DNA of 64,000 nucleotides from DUML01 sp050949905 (GTDB lineage Bacteria; Bacillota; Desulfitobacteriia; Desulfitobacteriales; Syntrophobotulaceae), in NCBI GenBank assembly GCA_050949905.1, contig JBMNGP010000005.1, positions 186,001 to 250,000 on the forward strand, in the 5' to 3' direction. The notes beneath the pieces were generated by a model. The model worked only from the letters and a program-made list of their open reading frames with translations, did no database searches and was not told where the DNA came from. A program made the position numbers and the translations under genes. Below are positions 42,368 to 50,978 of this stretch, in pieces (positions within the stretch are counted from its first letter, which is position 1; the number at the start of each line of letters is the position of its first letter).

Positions 42368-44233
42368 ATGAGCATACTTTTCACTAAGAATCTTACGCTA
42401 GAAGCAGCAGGAAATACAATTCTGGAAAATATCTCTTTTCGCTTGGAACAGGGGGAAAAAACAGGACTGATCGGAGCTAACGGTGCCGGGAAAACAACTT
42501 TGCTCAAAGCTATAGTCGGGGAGCTTGCGCCGGCAAGCGGTGAACTGCATTGTTCGGTTTCCCTAGGCTATTTACCTCAAGCAGCCGTTAAGACTGATGA
42601 TCGGGGAACCGTTTTTGAAGCTATGCTGGCTGAACGCCAGGACATCTTAGATATGCGCAGCCGGCTAAGATACTTGGAAATTCGCATGGCTCAGGAAGCG
42701 GAAGAAAAAATCCTCGAACAATACAGCAAGTTGACGGAAAGCTATGAAAGAACAGGCGGTTATGCCCTGGAGTCCCGGGTGAGGAGAATTTTAGCCGGCC
42801 TGGGATTAGCTGAAGAGCATTCCAAGGATGTATCCAGTCTCAGCGGTGGACAAAAAACCCGCTTGGCCTTAAGCAAACTGCTTCTCAGAGAGCCTGAACT
42901 ACTTATCCTGGATGAACCGACCAACCACTTGGATTTAGAAGCTCTGGAATGGCTGGAAAATTATCTGGGAGAGTATTCCGGGGCAGTACTTGTCGTCTCT
43001 CACGACCGGTATTTTTTGGATAAAATAGCCGGCCGGATTTTATTTATTAATAACGGAAGTATGAAGCAGTACTCAGGCAACTATTCCGAGTTTGAACTGC
43101 AGCGTGCAGTGGAAGAAGTGACCTTAAGCCGTGAGGCGGAACGAATCAGTAAAAAGATCGCGGCCCTGGAAGAATATATCCGCAGGCACAGGGCAGGAAT
43201 CAAGGCCAAACAAGCCCGCGGCAGGGAAACCCAATTAAAGAAAATTAAACCGGTGCACAATACCCAAAATTCCAAACCCCTAAGCATTAATCTTAAGACC
43301 AAACTTCGTTCCGGGGATTTAGTTTTAGGGATTGAGGATTTAGCAATCGAGTATGATAAGCGGAAAATTTTTGAAAATGTCGGGCTCGATTTGCGCCGGG
43401 GAAATAAAATTGCCCTTTTGGGACGCAATGGGGTAGGCAAAACCTCTTTATTAAAAGCTATCATCGGCCAGGTGCCTTATCAGGGGAGTATTCGCCTGGG
43501 TGCTAATGTTAAAGTGGGCTATTTTTCGCAGGAGCATGAAGATATAGGGCTAAGAGAGACTGTTATTGAGGAAATCCGTTATTCTTCCAGGCTGGAAGAC
43601 CCGGAGATTCGCAATTTATTAGCACGATTTGGTTTCCGGGGTGAGGATGTTTTTAAGCCTGTTAATGTTTTAAGCGGCGGCGAGAAAAGCAGGCTGGCAC
43701 TTTGCAAGCTTTTTTTGGAGCAGGGTAATCTGCTGCTCCTTGACGAGCCTACCAACCACCTGGATATGGAAACCAGAGAAGTCCTGGAAGAGACTTTATT
43801 GGAATATGACGGTACTTTGCTCATGGTTTCCCATGACCGCTATTTTTTAAACCGGATTGTGAACAGGATCGCTGTCCTTACTCCTTCAGGTTTAAAGGTT
43901 ATAGACGGTGACTATTCTCTTTATCGGGAGCTGCTCGATAAGGAAGAGCAGAAAAAGCAGGCCAAGAGCTCCAATAATATTTCTGACGGCGAGCCGGTGC
44001 AGGATGCCAGGAGCTACCAGGAGGAAGCAAAACAAAACAAGCGCCGGGAGAGAAAAATCCAGCGCCTTGAAGCCAAGATCGAAGAAACCGAAGCCGAGCT
44101 TAAAGAGATTGAGCTTAAGCTGGAGCTAGCCGGAAGTGATTATGAGCAATCCCTGAAGCTGCATAACCGGTACGAAAGTTTACAAGGGGAGCTGGAGGAG
44201 TTAATGGAAGAATGGCTGACAGCTCAGGAGTAG
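42368..44233 (+). CDS. ABC-F family ATP-binding protein
   Basis: 621 aa, two ABC domains without membrane segments. Walker A: GANGAGKTTLLKAI and GRNGVGKTSLLKAI; signatures LSGGQKTRLALS and LSGGEKSRLALC; Walker B LLILDEPTNHLDLEALEW and LLLLDEPTNHLDMETRE. Between them is a charged linker with KKIAALEEYIRRHRAG; the end is a coiled coil (QRLEAKIEETEAELKEIELK). ABC-F proteins act on the ribosome, in translation quality or antibiotic protection. Resembles YdiF/Uup-like housekeeping members. 21 bp after mutM. Confidence 0.88.
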   Translation: MSILFTKNLTLEAAGNTILENISFRLEQGEKTGLIGANGAGKTTLLKAIVGELAPASGELHCSVSLGYLPQAAVKTDDRGTVFEAMLAERQDILDMRSRLRYLEIRMAQEAEEKILEQYSKLTESYERTGGYALESRVRRILAGLGLAEEHSKDVSSLSGGQKTRLALSKLLLREPELLILDEPTNHLDLEALEWLENYLGEYSGAVLVVSHDRYFLDKIAGRILFINNGSMKQYSGNYSEFELQRAVEEVTLSREAERISKKIAALEEYIRRHRAGIKAKQARGRETQLKKIKPVHNTQNSKPLSINLKTKLRSGDLVLGIEDLAIEYDKRKIFENVGLDLRRGNKIALLGRNGVGKTSLLKAIIGQVPYQGSIRLGANVKVGYFSQEHEDIGLRETVIEEIRYSSRLEDPEIRNLLARFGFRGEDVFKPVNVLSGGEKSRLALCKLFLEQGNLLLLDEPTNHLDMETREVLEETLLEYDGTLLMVSHDRYFLNRIVNRIAVLTPSGLKVIDGDYSLYRELLDKEEQKKQAKSSNNISDGEPVQDARSYQEEAKQNKRRERKIQRLEAKIEETEAELKEIELKLELAGSDYEQSLKLHNRYESLQGELEELMEEWLTAQE

Positions 44234-44269
44234 CTATTTTTATCAATTCGAGGAAAGGAAAAGGCATAA

Positions 44270-44875
44270 ATGTTCAAGGTAGGGCTGACCGGGGGGATTG
44301 CCAGCGGCAAGAGCAGTGTCTCCCGTTGGTTTAAAAAAAAAGGAATTACCATAATTGATGCTGACGAGATTGTGCATGAATTATATAACCGGCCGGCTTT
44401 AATTAATGAAGTCGAGCAGGCTTTCGGCTCTGCCTATCTGGAAAACGGCAGGGTTAACCGAGCTCTTTTAGGAAGCAAAGTATTTAATGATCCTCAGGCC
44501 AGGGATAGGCTGGAGAAGATCATTCATCCCCTAGTTGCAGGAGAAATTCTGGACGAGTGCCGGGCTGCGGAGAGCAGCATGGAGCAGTTTGTAATTATCG
44601 ATATTCCGCTTTTGTTCGAAGCCGGCTGGGAAAGGTTAGTCGATGAAGTATGGGTGGTCTATGTTGCGCCCGCCAAGCAAATTGAAAGGTTGATGTTAAG
44701 AAACGGTCTTACTGAGAAAGAAGCCAGAGCCAGGATATCTGCCCAGATGCCTTTAGATGAAAAAGCCCAAAAAGCGGGGAGAGTAATTGATAACTCCGGG
44801 AGTTGGGAGGAAACAGAAAAACAGCTGTCCTTAATCTGGCAGGAAATTCAACATGAGAATCTTGGCAAGCTTTAA
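44270..44875 (+). CDS. coaE: Dephospho-CoA kinase
   Basis: 201 aa. P-loop GLTGGIASGKSSVSRWF, DADEIVHELY, KIIHPLVAGEI and DIPLLFEAGWERLVDEVWVVY are the CoaE motifs. It phosphorylates dephospho-CoA, the last step of CoA synthesis and downstream of CoaD at 26.9 kb. Ribosome site GAGGAAAGG. Confidence 0.94.
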   Translation: MFKVGLTGGIASGKSSVSRWFKKKGITIIDADEIVHELYNRPALINEVEQAFGSAYLENGRVNRALLGSKVFNDPQARDRLEKIIHPLVAGEILDECRAAESSMEQFVIIDIPLLFEAGWERLVDEVWVVYVAPAKQIERLMLRNGLTEKEARARISAQMPLDEKAQKAGRVIDNSGSWEETEKQLSLIWQEIQHENLGKL

Positions 44876-44964
44876 TCTTAAGGATGAAAACTGAATAATT
44901 CTACTAAAAAGGACTTTACCGGCATAAGTATTTTCTAAGAAAAAAATTATAGGATTGATGAGAT

Positions 44965-45549
44965 TTGCATATAGTCATTATCCCCAAGAAAAAGATCGTT
45001 AAAACAGCTGTAATACTTTTTTTGCTTGGGTGCATTTTTGCTGGCTTAAAATTTAATCTCCTGGGGAAAATTTTCTATCCTTACCTTTACAAGGAGACTG
45101 TGGAGCGCTATGCCTCAGCTTACGGAGTTGATCCCCACCTGGTAATTGCGGTTATCAGAGAGGAGAGCCACTTTATCCCCAAGTCAAGCTCCCATAAAGG
45201 TGCTGTCGGGCTTATGCAGTTAATGCCTGCCACTGCCGAGGAAATTGCCGGATGGTTAAAGGAAGATTACCGGCAGGTTAACCTGGAATTACCCGAGGAT
45301 AATATTCGGTACGGTACCTGGTATCTGTCGGCCTTAAAAAAGGAGTTTTCCGATAATACTATTCTTGTCCTGGCGGCTTACAATGCCGGAAGCGGCAGGG
45401 TGAAGAACTGGCTGCGAAGCTCAGAGCGGGATTTTAATTCGTACCTCATTGAAGATATCCCCTTTCCTGAAACCCGGGATTATGTACTGAAAGTATTAAA
45501 TTCTTATCAAAAGTATTCTGAGATTTACCCCCATAAAGCAAAGAGATAA
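44965..45549 (+). CDS. Membrane-anchored lytic transglycosylase (SLT domain)
   Basis: 194 aa from TTG at 44965. One N-terminal membrane segment (about 13-30, AVILFLLGCIFAGL) and then the SLT fold with catalytic Glu in VIAVIREESHFIPKSSSHKGAVGLMQLMPATAEEIA and LAAYNAGSGRVKNWL. It cleaves peptidoglycan strands. A GATGAGA about 8 bases upstream is a weak ribosome site; the start is therefore less sure than the domain. This gene commonly follows coaE in these bacteria. Confidence 0.88.
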   Translation: MHIVIIPKKKIVKTAVILFLLGCIFAGLKFNLLGKIFYPYLYKETVERYASAYGVDPHLVIAVIREESHFIPKSSSHKGAVGLMQLMPATAEEIAGWLKEDYRQVNLELPEDNIRYGTWYLSALKKEFSDNTILVLAAYNAGSGRVKNWLRSSERDFNSYLIEDIPFPETRDYVLKVLNSYQKYSEIYPHKAKR

Positions 45550-45600
45550 GAGATATCCTAAGGCAGAAATTTTAGATATGATAATATGGCCTAAGAGAAA

Positions 45601-45637
45601 AAACTCCCGCTGTTCATATTACAAGCGGAAGTTTTTA
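45601..45637. terminator. Bidirectional terminator
   Basis: AAACTCCCGCT (45601-45611) pairs with AGCGGAAGTTT (45624-45634) with one mismatch; T-runs flank it on both strands. Lies between convergent transglycosylase and thrB genes. Confidence 0.75.
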
Positions 45638-45672
45638 TTTTTGGTTCCCGGATAGGGAATTAGTGCCTTGGT

Positions 45673-46572
45673 TTAATGTTCTTTGAGCACTGCTCCCTGT
45701 GAATCAACTTCCAGGATAAGGCTTGTGGAATCCAGGGAGTTGTCGGCCAGAGCTTTTTGCATGCGCTGTGCTATTTGCTCCTCCCGTCCTTGGGGAGAAA
45801 AAGCCAAGAGGGTAGGTCCTGAACCGCTTAAAGCCGCACCATAAGCACCCGCTTGCTGAGCTGCTTGCAAAGCTTCCGGCATCCCGGGAATAAGGGAGGC
45901 GCGTTGGTTTTGATGTATTTTGTCCTGTGTGGCAATGGATAGGAGATCATATTCCTGGTTAAGAAAAGCGTCAACTAAGAGGCCGACACGGGAAGAATTA
46001 AAGATAACATCCGCGCGGGGAACGCAAGTAGGAAGGATATCCCTGGCTTTTTCCGTCTTCACTAAGATATCCGGTATCACTACGACAGCCTTGAAGCCGG
46101 GGTTTGTCGCGAGAATTCTGGGAATAATGTTATCTTCGCCCATAATTGTGAGAGTAATTCCGCCATAGATAGCCGGTGAAACATTATCCGGATGGCCTTC
46201 AATTTCAGCAGCAATCCTTAGTAAGCCGCAGCGATCCAGAGGATAACCGGCGATAGCATTGGCAATCAGTAGGCCGGCGACTACGGCTGTAGAGCTGCTG
46301 CCCAGTCCTCTGGCCGGAGGTACATGGCTGTCAAAAGTGAGCTTTAAGGGCTGGGGATTAAAGTTAATTTTTTGCCAGAGAAGGCAGGCCGATTTCCATA
46401 AAAGGTTATTCTCATCAGTGGCAATATTATCGGTATAAGCTCCCTTGAGGGAAATTTCCAAATGATCGTTTGGTTCGGCTTCAAAATAGTTATAGAGCTT
46501 GACGGCCAGTCCCATACAGTCAAATCCCGGTCCGAGGTTGGCTGACGTGGCAGGCACCTTTACATGGTACAT
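45673..46572 (-). CDS. thrB: Homoserine kinase
   Basis: 299 aa, GHMP kinase family. VPATSANLGPGFDCMGLAVKLY, the ATP loop PPARGLGSSSTAVVAGL and C-terminal GAALSGSGPTLLAFS. It phosphorylates homoserine for threonine synthesis. Follows hom by 71 bp on the same strand; thrC is not in the window. Confidence 0.95.
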   Translation of the reverse strand: MYHVKVPATSANLGPGFDCMGLAVKLYNYFEAEPNDHLEISLKGAYTDNIATDENNLLWKSACLLWQKINFNPQPLKLTFDSHVPPARGLGSSSTAVVAGLLIANAIAGYPLDRCGLLRIAAEIEGHPDNVSPAIYGGITLTIMGEDNIIPRILATNPGFKAVVVIPDILVKTEKARDILPTCVPRADVIFNSSRVGLLVDAFLNQEYDLLSIATQDKIHQNQRASLIPGMPEALQAAQQAGAYGAALSGSGPTLLAFSPQGREEQIAQRMQKALADNSLDSTSLILEVDSQGAVLKEH

Positions 46573-46615
46573 TTTTTCCTCCTTAAAATTGCTATCATTG
46601 TTATATTAGCTCCAA

Positions 46616-46636
46616 GTCATCCTCCTTCAGGATGAC
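46616..46636. repeat. Small palindrome between hom and thrB
   Basis: GTCATCCT (46616-46623) and AGGATGAC (46629-46636), 8-bp stem, 5-nt loop, no T-run. The TCAGGATGAC part recurs beside the DUF815 stop at about 2829-2838, so it may be a dispersed small repeat. Confidence 0.5.
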
Positions 46637-46643
46637 CTAAAGC

Positions 46644-47933
46644 CTAAAATCCATTAGCTTCGAGGCGGATCACATTATAAATCTTATCCAGTTTGCTGTA
46701 AGAATTCAAGGACTGCAAAGCTTGTCGGAGTTGGCCTTCTTTGCAGGGGTGAGTCACGAGAACGATTTCGGCATTGTTATTGGAGCGAGGTTTTTGAATG
46801 ATGGAGTTAAAACTAATGCCTGCCTCAGCAAAGAAAAGGGCAAGTGTTGCAAAGACTCGGGGCTCGTCTTTAACTTTTAGCCGAATGTAGTAACCGGTCG
46901 TGAAGTCCTCAACTTTTTTAATTGGATAGTGGCGGTAAAAATTGCTTCTTCCCAAACCTTCTGAGCCCGCGGCCATATTGCGGACGACTTGAATAATGTC
47001 GGATACTACGGCACTGCCTGTCGGTAAGGAGCCGGCTCCTTGGCCATAGAACATAGTTGCTCCTACGGCATCACCAACTACGAAGATAGCATTGTAGACA
47101 CCGCTGACGGTTGCTAAGGGGTGTTTTTTGGGTAAGAGGGCAGGATGGACTCGGACTTCGATCCCGTCTTCCTGATTCTTGGCTATAGCCAAAAGTTTTA
47201 TCACGCAGCCAAGTTCTTCCGCATATTGAATATCAGCAGGTGAAATCTTAGTAATGCCTTCGGCAAAAACATCGTTAAAGGTTACCTGGGTATTAAAAGC
47301 CAGAGAGGAGAGAATTGCTAATTTCCGGCCGGCATCGAGCCCTTCTACGTCTGAAGTTGGATCGGCTTCGGCATACCCCAGTTCTTGAGCTTCGCGCAGC
47401 ACATCTGCAAAATCCCGGCCTTGTTCGGTCATTGCCGAAAGGATATAGTTGGTGGTGCCATTAATAATTCCCACAATTGAAGAGATGCGATTAGCCGTAA
47501 ACGATTGCTTCAAAGCAGCAATGATTGGTATTCCCGCGGCTACGCTGGCTTCAAAGTAGAGGTCACGGCCATTTTGTTCGGCTGTTGCAAATAATTCACT
47601 GCCGTGCAGTGCCAAGAGGTCTTTGTTTGCTGTGACTACATTTTTACCGTTGTTTAAAGCAGCTAAAATTAGGGAACGGGCAGGCTCTATGCCACCCATA
47701 ACTTCTACTATGATATCAATTTCCGGATCCTTGATTAGGTCATCCGATTTGTCGGTAAAGCTAATACCCTCAGCGAAAGGCCTCTCTTTGAAGAGATTGC
47801 GTACTAAAGCCTTTTTTATCGTAATATCCGTATTAGTTCGGGTGTTAATGTCATAACGATTATTAGTTAGGATCGAAGCAACGCCGCTTCCAACTGTTCC
47901 AAAACCGAGCAAGCCAATAGTTATTCTTTTCAT
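46644..47933 (-). CDS. hom: Homoserine dehydrogenase with ACT domain
   Basis: 429 aa. NAD(P) site GLLGFGTVGSGVASIL, catalytic core with TNYILSAMTEQG, YAEADPTSDVEGLDAGRKLAILSSLAF, and a C-terminal ACT domain (about 350-425, YYIRLKVKDEPRVFATLALFF) for feedback control, normally by threonine. It reduces aspartate semialdehyde to homoserine. AGGAGGT precedes the ATG; a clear promoter lies 50 bp upstream. Confidence 0.95.
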   Translation of the reverse strand: MKRITIGLLGFGTVGSGVASILTNNRYDINTRTNTDITIKKALVRNLFKERPFAEGISFTDKSDDLIKDPEIDIIVEVMGGIEPARSLILAALNNGKNVVTANKDLLALHGSELFATAEQNGRDLYFEASVAAGIPIIAALKQSFTANRISSIVGIINGTTNYILSAMTEQGRDFADVLREAQELGYAEADPTSDVEGLDAGRKLAILSSLAFNTQVTFNDVFAEGITKISPADIQYAEELGCVIKLLAIAKNQEDGIEVRVHPALLPKKHPLATVSGVYNAIFVVGDAVGATMFYGQGAGSLPTGSAVVSDIIQVVRNMAAGSEGLGRSNFYRHYPIKKVEDFTTGYYIRLKVKDEPRVFATLALFFAEAGISFNSIIQKPRSNNNAEIVLVTHPCKEGQLRQALQSLNSYSKLDKIYNVIRLEANGF

Positions 47934-47983
47934 AAGCTACCTCCTGTCCATGATTAGAGAACAAATGTATATAAACAGTGGAC

Positions 47984-48012
47984 ATTATACCAATCTTTTG
48001 CGTATTTGGCAA
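47984..48012 (-). promoter_or_regulatory. Sigma-A promoter of hom
   Basis: On the minus strand TTGCCA (48012-48007), 17 bp, TATAAT (47989-47984). Near-consensus. Confidence 0.8.
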
Positions 48013-48031
48013 GTGTTATTTTTATATCTTC

Positions 48032-48060
48032 TTGACACTTCTATCTGTAGCATATACACT
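48032..48060 (+). promoter_or_regulatory. Probable promoter of the ilv-leu cluster
   Basis: TTGACA (48032-48037), 17 bp, TACACT (48055-48060). The transcript would start near 48067 and run through the leader hairpin at 48128. Confidence 0.6.
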
Positions 48061-48078
48061 TATGTATTAATGAATCAT

Positions 48079-48172
48079 GTCCTATAACACATAAGAAATT
48101 GTGAGCTGATTTTTCAAATAGTGTCTCAAGCCCGTTAGGACAGTTCAAAATGAACTACCCGGGTTTTTTTCT
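48079..48172 (+). terminator. Leader terminator of the ilv-leu cluster with possible antiterminator
   Basis: AAGCCCG (48128-48134) pairs with CGGGTTT (48160-48166), an inner AGTTCA/TGAACT helix sits in the loop, and a T7 run follows. GTCCTA (48079-48084) could instead pair with TAGGAC (48136-48141), disrupting the terminator. It lies 100 bp before ilvE, so it looks like an attenuator. No T-box sequence (no GGTGG-ACCGCG type bulge) and no Leu/Val/Ile-rich leader peptide was found. Confidence 0.6.
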
Positions 48173-48272
48173 TAGAAAGATATTTTTTGGAAAATTGTAA
48201 ATAATTAAAGTAAGTTATAAGCAAATTAATTGCCTAATAATTTAAATAAAATATTGAGAGGAGAATCATAAA

Positions 48273-49139
48273 ATGATTGTTTACTGTGACGGCAAATTTG
48301 TTGACAGTGAGGAAGCTAAGATCTCAATTTTTGATCATGGATTTCTTTACGGTGACGGGATTTTTGAAGGTATCCGCGCCTATAACGGCCGAGTGTTCAA
48401 ACTGAAAGAACATATTGACAGGTTCTATGAATCGGCTAATTCCATTATGATGAAAATTGAGGTCAGCCGCAGAGAAATGATGGATATTGTGCTGGAAACT
48501 GTCCGCAGGAATAAACTTACAGATGCCTATATTAGATTAATAGTATCCAGAGGGGTTGGCGATTTGGGTTTAGACCCGAGAAAATGCCCCAAATCTGAAA
48601 TCTTTTGTATTGCCAGTAATATTACCCTTTATCCTCAGAGTATGTATGAAAACGGTCTGGAAGTTATTACTGCTTCCACCCGCAGAAATAGAGTCGATGC
48701 TTTAAATTCTAGGATTAAGTCTCTGAATTATCTTAATAATATACTGGCTAAAATTGAAGCTAACAGGGCAGGAGTCCTCGAAGCCTTGATGCTGAACGAA
48801 CAAGGTTATGTTTGTGAAGCAACCGGCGATAATATTTTCATTATTAAAGACGGAGTTTTAATTACACCACCGGTCTATGTAGGTGCTCTTAAAGGGATCA
48901 CCAGGGATACTGTTCTGGCTTTAGCTAAGGAAGAGGGTATCCCGGCCGTCGAAGAGTTATTTACCTTACATGATGTTTATGTTGCTGATGAGTGTTTCCT
49001 GACCGGCACGGCGGCCGAGCTTATTCCGGTAACCTGTGTGGACTCCCGTTTAATTAATGATGGTAAGCCAGGCCCGCTCTTTAAAAAGCTCTTAACTAAG
49101 TTCAGAGAATTAACTCAAATTGAAGGGGAATTACTCTAG
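48273..49139 (+). CDS. ilvE: Branched-chain amino acid aminotransferase
   Basis: 288 aa, fold type IV. FDHGFLYGDGIFEGIRAYNG at the N-terminus, PLP lysine in NSRIKSLNYLNNILAKIEA, and EATGDNIFIIKDG. It transaminates 2-ketoisovalerate, 2-ketoisocaproate and 3-methyl-2-oxovalerate. Short D-alanine aminotransferase-like enzymes look similar, but place in the ilv cluster decides. GAGAGGAG precedes the ATG. Confidence 0.92.
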   Translation: MIVYCDGKFVDSEEAKISIFDHGFLYGDGIFEGIRAYNGRVFKLKEHIDRFYESANSIMMKIEVSRREMMDIVLETVRRNKLTDAYIRLIVSRGVGDLGLDPRKCPKSEIFCIASNITLYPQSMYENGLEVITASTRRNRVDALNSRIKSLNYLNNILAKIEANRAGVLEALMLNEQGYVCEATGDNIFIIKDGVLITPPVYVGALKGITRDTVLALAKEEGIPAVEELFTLHDVYVADECFLTGTAAELIPVTCVDSRLINDGKPGPLFKKLLTKFRELTQIEGELL

Positions 49140-49277
49140 GCTTTCATCCTTACCTAAGAAATAAGACTTATTCAATTTTGGATGAAATTTAATACTTTGG
49201 CGCAAAAACCTATTGCAGACAAAAGTAGAAAAAGATATTATTAATGGATATTACTAACAGTAGAAGGGAGCGGGCTT

Positions 49278-50975
49278 ATGAACAGTGATGTCGTGAAAAA
49301 AGGTGTGGACAGAGCGCCGCACCGATCTCTTTTCCGGGCCTTAGGTCTTACAGATCGCGAAATTAACCAACCACTCGTTGGAATAGTTAATTCCTTTACA
49401 GAGCTTGTACCTGGCCATATGCACTTGCGCCAGCTTACGGAAGCTGTTAAGGCCGGTGTCCGGGAAAATGGAGGAACTCCTCTGGAATTCTCCACCATTG
49501 CGGTTTGTGACGGGATTGCCATGGGGCATGTCGGGATGCATTATTCGCTGGCCAGCCGGGAATTAATAGCTGATTCTGTGGAGATTATGGCTAAAGCCCA
49601 TGGGTTGGATGCTTTGGTCTTCATCCCCAGCTGTGATAAGGTAGTTCCGGGAATGCTCATGGCAGCTATGAGGCTTAATCTTCCCTCGATTGTTGTTACC
49701 GGAGGGCCAATGCTTCCCGGGCGTTTTGAAGGGCAAGATGTTCATTTGATAAGTGTTTTTGAAGGAGTAGGCAAAGTCCATAGCGGACAGGAAAGCGAAG
49801 AATGGTTAAAGGGCTTGGAAGGGAAAGCTTGCCCCACTTGCGGTTCCTGTGCCGGTATGTTTACTGCTAATTCCATGGGTTGCCTGACCGAAGTTTTAGG
49901 TATGGCTTTGCCGGGTAACGGGACAATTCCGGCTGTTTATTCCGAAAGGCTTATCTTGGCTAAGGAAACGGGCTATCAGGTTATGAATCTCCTGCGGGCC
50001 GATCTTAAACCTCGGGATATTGTCACCAAAGAGTCGATTTTTAACGGTATTGCCGCCGATATGGCTTTAGGTTGTTCTACCAATACTATCCTGCATTTGC
50101 CGGCTATTGCTTTTGAAGGAGAAATTGAGTTTGATCTGGTTGATATTAATGCTATCAGTGATAAGACTCCCCAAATTTGTAAGCTTAGCCCGGCTGTCAA
50201 TGGCCACTTCTTGGTGGACCTAAACGAAGCCGGGGGAATCAGCGCGGTTCTGAAAACACTGCTTGACGCAGGGTTGATTGATGGCTCGGTACAAACTGTC
50301 TCGGAGTGCACCCTGGCGGAGAGGATTGCCCAGGCCAATGTTAAAGATCCTGCTGTTATTCGTCCTTTGACTAACCCCTATTCGTCAAGAGGGGGCTTAA
50401 GCGTCCTTTTCGGCAATCTTGCTCCGGATGGAGCGGTGATTAAAGTTGGGGCTTTAGCTAAGCAGGATATTGTTTTTGAGGGCGCAGCCAAAGTATACGA
50501 TGGGGAAGATGCTGCTGCCGATGCTATTCGTAACGGCGAGATTAAAGCCGGGGATGTTGTGATTATTCGTTATGAAGGACCACGCGGAGGACCGGGGATG
50601 AGAGAAATGCTGGGACCGACATCTACCTTAGCGGGGATGGGACTTGATGCTTCCGTTGCTCTTTTAACCGACGGCCGTTTTTCCGGAGGCAGCCGTGGTC
50701 TATCTATCGGACACATTGCTCCCGAGGCCGCTTTAGGCGGAGAAATTGCTTTTGTCGAAAATGGTGACCTTATAAGAATAGATTTGATTAATAGGACTAT
50801 TGACTGGCTGTTGCCTGAAGAAGAAAAAGCTCAAAGGAGAAAAGCTTTTAATCCGGAAAAAGGCTTGGAAAAAGCTTATGGGGTAGCCGGCAGAACAGGT
50901 TATTTGGGAAGATATGCTAAGTTTGTCCAATCTGCCAACAAAGGAGCAGCTTTTCGAACAGCCAAGGAGGGTTAG
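49278..50975 (+). CDS. ilvD: Dihydroxy-acid dehydratase
   Basis: 565 aa. Cluster cysteines in FIPSCDKVVPGMLMA and ACPTCGSCAGMFTANSMGCL; YEGPRGGPGMREML and DGRFSGGSRGLSIGH are further family signatures. It dehydrates dihydroxyisovalerate and dihydroxymethylvalerate using an Fe-S cluster. Ends 3 bp before ilvB. Confidence 0.96.
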   Translation: MNSDVVKKGVDRAPHRSLFRALGLTDREINQPLVGIVNSFTELVPGHMHLRQLTEAVKAGVRENGGTPLEFSTIAVCDGIAMGHVGMHYSLASRELIADSVEIMAKAHGLDALVFIPSCDKVVPGMLMAAMRLNLPSIVVTGGPMLPGRFEGQDVHLISVFEGVGKVHSGQESEEWLKGLEGKACPTCGSCAGMFTANSMGCLTEVLGMALPGNGTIPAVYSERLILAKETGYQVMNLLRADLKPRDIVTKESIFNGIAADMALGCSTNTILHLPAIAFEGEIEFDLVDINAISDKTPQICKLSPAVNGHFLVDLNEAGGISAVLKTLLDAGLIDGSVQTVSECTLAERIAQANVKDPAVIRPLTNPYSSRGGLSVLFGNLAPDGAVIKVGALAKQDIVFEGAAKVYDGEDAAADAIRNGEIKAGDVVIIRYEGPRGGPGMREMLGPTSTLAGMGLDASVALLTDGRFSGGSRGLSIGHIAPEAALGGEIAFVENGDLIRIDLINRTIDWLLPEEEKAQRRKAFNPEKGLEKAYGVAGRTGYLGRYAKFVQSANKGAAFRTAKEG

Positions 50976-50978
50976 TCA

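Noticed and set aside
48061..48125. T-box or classical leader peptide before ilvE
   Set aside because: No T-box conserved bulge and only trivial frames of 2-5 codons; nothing rich in Leu, Val or Ile.
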